Assembly (NCBI RefSeq): GCF_028010285.1
Contig: NZ_CP116304.1
Span: 2,682,501 to 2,746,500, forward strand
Direction of reading: 5' to 3'
DNA from: Pseudomonas sp. Q1-7
Lineage (GTDB): Bacteria > Pseudomonadota > Gammaproteobacteria > Pseudomonadales > Pseudomonadaceae
DNA: 64,000 nt
Position 1 is the stretch's first letter. Every line of letters starts with the position of its first letter. Positions 60,960-64,000 of the stretch are shown here, one piece after another. The notes beneath the pieces were generated by a model that had not been told where the DNA came from, ran no database searches, and saw only the letters and a list, made by a program, of their open reading frames with translations. The position numbers were made by a program, and so were the translations under genes.

Positions 60960-62450
60960 ATGAGCAAGGTCGAAATCCTGCCGCAGGTCGCGGCATTCCT
61001 GGAGCGCCGCCACGGCTGCTTTATCGATGGCCAGTGGGTGCTGCCGGAAGGTCCGACGACCCCGGTGCTGAACCCCGCCACGGGGGAAACCATCGCCGCG
61101 GTGCCGGACGTGCCGCTGGTGTACCTGGAGCAGGCCGTGCAGTCGGCCCACAAGGCGTTCAAGTCCCGCGTCTGGTCCGGCCTGCGTCCGGCCGACCGCG
61201 AGCGCATCCTGCTGCGCTTCACCGCCCTGGTGGAAGCGCACGCCGAAGAGCTGGCCCAGTTGGAAACCCTGAGCCAGGGCAAGTCCATCAACATCTCGCG
61301 CATGCTGGATGTGGGCGCCACGGTCGAGTTCATGCGCTACATGTCCGGCTGGGCCACCAAGATCGAAGGCCAGACCCTGGACGTGTCCATCCCGATCCCG
61401 CCGGGCTCGCGTTTCACGGCTTTCGCCCGTCGTGAGCCGGTGGGCGTGGTGGCCGGCATCGTGCCGTGGAACTTCCCGCTGATGATCACCACCTGGAAGC
61501 TGATGCCGGCCCTGGCCTGCGGCTGCACCGTGGTCATCAAGCCCGCCAGCGAAACCCCGCTGACCGCCCTGCGCCTGGCCGAGCTGGCCGTCGAGGCGGG
61601 CATCCCGGCCGGCGTGTTCAACGTCATCACCGGCGGCGGCAGCACCGTCGGCAACGCCCTGGCTTCGCACCCACTGATCAGCAAGGTGTCCTTCACCGGC
61701 TCCACCGCGGTGGGCAAGAGCGTCGGCGTGGCCTGCATGCAACACATGACCCGCTTCGCCCTGGAGCTGGGTGGCAAGAACCCGATGATCCTGCTGGAAG
61801 ACGCCGACGTGGAGAAGGCGATGCAGGGTGCGCTGCTCGGCGGCCTGCTGAACAACGGCCAGGTCTGCGCCGCAGCCTCGCGCTTCTATGTGCACCAGTC
61901 CATCTACGAGCAGTTCGTCGAGGGCCTGGCCGCGGCGGTGAAGGGGCTGTCCATCGGCCCGGGCATGGACCAGGAAGCGGCGATCAACCCGCTGGTGTCG
62001 TTCAAGCAGCAGCAGAACGTGCTCAGGCACATCGACCTGGCCCGCCAGGAAGGCGCCCGCGTGGTGGCCGGTGGCGAGCGCCTGGACGGCGACGGCTTCT
62101 TCGTCCAGCCCACTGTGCTGGCGGATGTGAACCACGCGATGACCGTGGCCCGCGAAGAGGTGTTCGGTCCGGTGCTGTCGGTGATTCCCTTCACCGACGA
62201 AGACGCCATGATCGAACTGGCCAACGACAGTCCCTACGGCCTGGCCGCCAGCCTCTGGACCAACGACCTGTCCAAGGCGATGAACCTGGTGCCGCGCATC
62301 GAGGCCGGCACCGTCTGGGTCAACGCCCACGTGCTGCTGGACCCGAACATGCCGTTCGGCGGCGTCAAGCAATCCGGCATGGGCCGCGAGTTCGGCCGCG
62401 CCGTGATCGAGGCCTATACCGAGCTGAAGTCGGTGTGCATCGCCCACTGA
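60960..62450 (+). CDS. feaB: Phenylacetaldehyde dehydrogenase FeaB
   Basis: This is a 496-residue NAD-dependent aldehyde dehydrogenase. General base Glu in LELGGKNPMI and catalytic Cys in NNGQVCAAASRFY are visible, with GSTAVGKS at the cofactor pocket. The NNGQVCAAASR form and the FeaR gene next door are typical of FeaB/PadA. It oxidises phenylacetaldehyde to phenylacetate, which PaaK then activates. A strong terminator follows at 62468. Confidence 0.88.
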   Translation: MSKVEILPQVAAFLERRHGCFIDGQWVLPEGPTTPVLNPATGETIAAVPDVPLVYLEQAVQSAHKAFKSRVWSGLRPADRERILLRFTALVEAHAEELAQLETLSQGKSINISRMLDVGATVEFMRYMSGWATKIEGQTLDVSIPIPPGSRFTAFARREPVGVVAGIVPWNFPLMITTWKLMPALACGCTVVIKPASETPLTALRLAELAVEAGIPAGVFNVITGGGSTVGNALASHPLISKVSFTGSTAVGKSVGVACMQHMTRFALELGGKNPMILLEDADVEKAMQGALLGGLLNNGQVCAAASRFYVHQSIYEQFVEGLAAAVKGLSIGPGMDQEAAINPLVSFKQQQNVLRHIDLARQEGARVVAGGERLDGDGFFVQPTVLADVNHAMTVAREEVFGPVLSVIPFTDEDAMIELANDSPYGLAASLWTNDLSKAMNLVPRIEAGTVWVNAHVLLDPNMPFGGVKQSGMGREFGRAVIEAYTELKSVCIAH

Positions 62451-62467
62451 TCCTGAACCCTCGATTT

Positions 62468-62500
62468 CCGGCAGGCGCCTTCACGCCTGCCGGTCTTTTT
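62468..62500 (+). terminator. Rho-independent terminator after feaB
   Basis: CCGGCAGGCG (62468-62477) and CGCCTGCCGG (62484-62493) form a perfect 10-bp stem with a six-base loop, followed by TCTTTTT (62494-62500). Confidence 0.9.
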
Positions 62501-62626
62501 GGTTCACGCTGATCCGCCCGGCACTTCGCTGGACGACCTGAGCAGAGACGGTGCGCTGACGATCCGTCGTCATCGGCGCGGAAGCCTCGACCGGCGAAAG
62601 TCGGCGTGCAGGCGGGGGCGGCGCAT

Positions 62627-63565
62627 TCAGCGGATGGCGACCGGGTTGACGTTGACCTGGGTGGAGCCGACGTACAGCGGTTGGCCGAGCACGAACAGGA
62701 ACTCCCAGGCCTGGTCGCGCACCAGCGCACGGCTGTCGATCAGTTCCAGGTTGTAGATGCCGCGCTTGGCGAGCATGTACTGGTTGACCGGGAACTCGTC
62801 CTTGCCCTGCGGGTTCGGATAAACCTCCGAGGCCCAGGTGTCACCGCCGAAGGCGACGATGCCCTGGTCGGCCAGCCACTTCGCGGCCTCCATCCCGATG
62901 CCCGGTTCCACGCCGAGGAATTGCTCGTTGTCCTTGCCGATCAGCTCCAGCCAGCCGGTGTTGAACAGCACCACATCCCCCTTGCGCAAGGCCAGACCTT
63001 GCTTCTTCAGCACCGCCTGGATGTCGGCCACGCTGAACTCCGTGCCGCCCGGGACGATGGCCTTGCCGTAGTGCGCGGTCATGTCCAGCACCACTCCACG
63101 CGTCACCATCGGCGGTACTTTCTCGACGCCGAGCCGGGTGACGCCATCGACGGTCACGAAATCGGCGGCCCTGTTGCCGTTGTAGTAGAGGTTGTCGATG
63201 CCGATGTGGCCGATCCCATTGAGCTGGGTGCCAACGCCGGTCCAGGCGTTCACCAGTTCATCGTTGAACGTGAACTTGTTAGGCCCCAGCGACTTGCCGG
63301 CCTGCTGCCCGACCTGCACGTTGTACAGGCGGAAGCTGCGATGGCGGAACGCTGGAAGGTTCTTGTCCACGGGTACGGCCAGCGGATACGTCTTACCCAC
63401 CTTGACCAGTCCGACCGCCTGCCTAACCACATCCGGGGTCAGCAGGTTGGCGGCGCCGATCTCATCCTCCGGACCGTAGGCGGAGGGATACCAGCCGGAC
63501 GCTGAAGCGGCCTGCATGGCAAGCGGCAGCAGGGCCGCCAGGGCGAATCTCGAAAAGGTCTTCAT
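62627..63565 (-). CDS. Exported cyclase-family (PF04199) hydrolase
   Basis: This encodes 312 residues. A clear signal peptide (MKTFSRFALAALLPLAMQAA, cleavage after about residue 23) sends it to the periplasm. The body matches the cyclase/kynurenine formamidase-like fold. The family metal motif normally reads H-x-G-T-H-x-D; here the place reads GVGTQLNGIGHIG, so the first His and the Asp are replaced, a variant known in an exported or plant/fungal-like branch but of uncertain activity. ATG 63565 follows AGGAG. The next gene on this strand upstream is an aldo/keto reductase. Confidence 0.78.
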   Translation of the reverse strand: MKTFSRFALAALLPLAMQAASASGWYPSAYGPEDEIGAANLLTPDVVRQAVGLVKVGKTYPLAVPVDKNLPAFRHRSFRLYNVQVGQQAGKSLGPNKFTFNDELVNAWTGVGTQLNGIGHIGIDNLYYNGNRAADFVTVDGVTRLGVEKVPPMVTRGVVLDMTAHYGKAIVPGGTEFSVADIQAVLKKQGLALRKGDVVLFNTGWLELIGKDNEQFLGVEPGIGMEAAKWLADQGIVAFGGDTWASEVYPNPQGKDEFPVNQYMLAKRGIYNLELIDSRALVRDQAWEFLFVLGQPLYVGSTQVNVNPVAIR

Positions 63566-63678
63566 GAGGTATCTCCTGTGTTCCTTCAGGCCGCGTTGGC
63601 GGCCAGATGGATGAAGGTGGCGTAAGGCGTCGAGGCCGATGCTGAATCCAGTAGGCGAGAGCGGGACGGCATCGGTCC

Positions 63679-64000
63679 TCAATCCCAGCGGGGGGACAGG
63701 CCCTTGGGGTCGACCTCGCGCCCGTTGCGTTCCAGCCGCGCGATCCTGGCCATGTCGTCGGCGTCCAGGCGCAGTTCGCGGGCCAGCAGGTTGCTGGCCA
63801 GGTTCTCGCGCCTGGTCGAGGAGGGAATCACTGCGTGGCCCAGTTGCAGCGCCCAGGCCAGCGCCACCTGGGCGATGGTGGCCTGGTGCTTGTCGGCGAT
63901 CTGCGCCAGCTCCGGGTCCTGGAGGACCTTGCCGTAGGCCAGGGTCATATAGGAGGTGACGGCGATGCCCTGTTCTTCCAGGAAGGCAACCAGTTTGCGG
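63679..64000 (-). CDS. dkgB: Aldo/keto reductase, DkgB-like (partial, 5' end outside window)
   Basis: The frame is open to the right edge, so the N-terminal part with the catalytic Tyr is missing. The visible 106 or so residues are the C-terminal part: KLVAFLEEQGIAVTSYMTLA at the edge, then YGKVLQDPELAQIADKH, QVALAWALQLGHAVIPSST and a closing GREVDPKGLSPRWD. They match 2,5-diketo-D-gluconate reductase B. NADPH-dependent reduction of small ketones and aldehydes such as methylglyoxal is the expected activity. Confidence 0.72.
   Translation of the reverse strand, partial: RKLVAFLEEQGIAVTSYMTLAYGKVLQDPELAQIADKHQATIAQVALAWALQLGHAVIPSSTRRENLASNLLARELRLDADDMARIARLERNGREVDPKGLSPRWD

Noticed and set aside
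1-64000. CRISPR arrays, tRNA and rRNA genes
   Set aside because: No regularly spaced direct repeats and no cloverleaf or rRNA-like stretches were seen while reading both strands; a dedicated tRNA/rRNA search was not possible here.

Overview
The window looks like chromosome from a high-GC Pseudomonas (gammaproteobacteria). The signs are the gene content (prpD end, paa catabolon, RND efflux genes, DUF1302/DUF1329 envelope block), Pseudomonas-type intergenic repeats, and dense codon use that leaves long antisense open frames. No rRNA, tRNA, CRISPR array or replication origin was recognised. Most of it is catabolism, transport and regulation, with one accessory island at about 8.1-24.6 kb.

Layout. 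1-206 is the 3' end of prpD, then a lipoprotein of unknown function. 1629-8006 is a tightly packed seven-gene operon of unassigned substrate: quinone reductase-like MDR, TauD-type dioxygenase, BKACE/DUF849 enzyme, MFS carrier, DsbA/FrnE-like protein, Rieske ferredoxin and a YeiH-type exporter. It ends at a strong terminator. The island then holds a BRO-N protein, three AT-rich minus-strand genes separated by attC-like sites (an integrase-less cassette cluster), a complete dimethylsulfoniopropionate (DMSP) cluster dddR-dddD-dddB-dddC-dddT, an SDR/AraC pair, and an IS3-family element that has split a small gene.

24.6-35.8 kb carries a GST/LysR pair, a ChaC-like enzyme, a MexEF-OprN-like RND pump, a DHA2 MFS exporter, a monooxygenase-fold protein and a truncated LysR. 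35.8-46.3 kb has an AraC regulator divergent from an envelope operon (hydrolase, DUF1302, DUF1329, YCF48-like, MMPL/RND), followed by a yiaVW-like pair. 46.3-49.4 kb has four minus-strand housekeeping or unknown genes. 49.7-62.5 kb is aromatic catabolism: paaFGHIJK on the minus strand, paaN-paaY-paaX on the plus strand, then feaR and feaB. The window ends with a periplasmic cyclase-family protein and a partial aldo/keto reductase.

How the genes work together. FeaB makes phenylacetate from phenylacetaldehyde. PaaK activates it, and PaaG/F/H/J degrade the ring product to acetyl-CoA and succinyl-CoA. The ring epoxidase paaABCDE and paaZ are not in the window. DddT would import DMSP, DddD releases DMS, and DddB and DddC oxidise the C3 product to acetyl-CoA. 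Two operons 35 kb apart (1629 and 37143) have near-identical upstream regions with two direct half-sites 21 bp apart and a -10-like hexamer at the same distance. I infer that both belong to one regulon of the AraC protein at 35782-36795, making them the best candidates for an undescribed catabolic/transport system.
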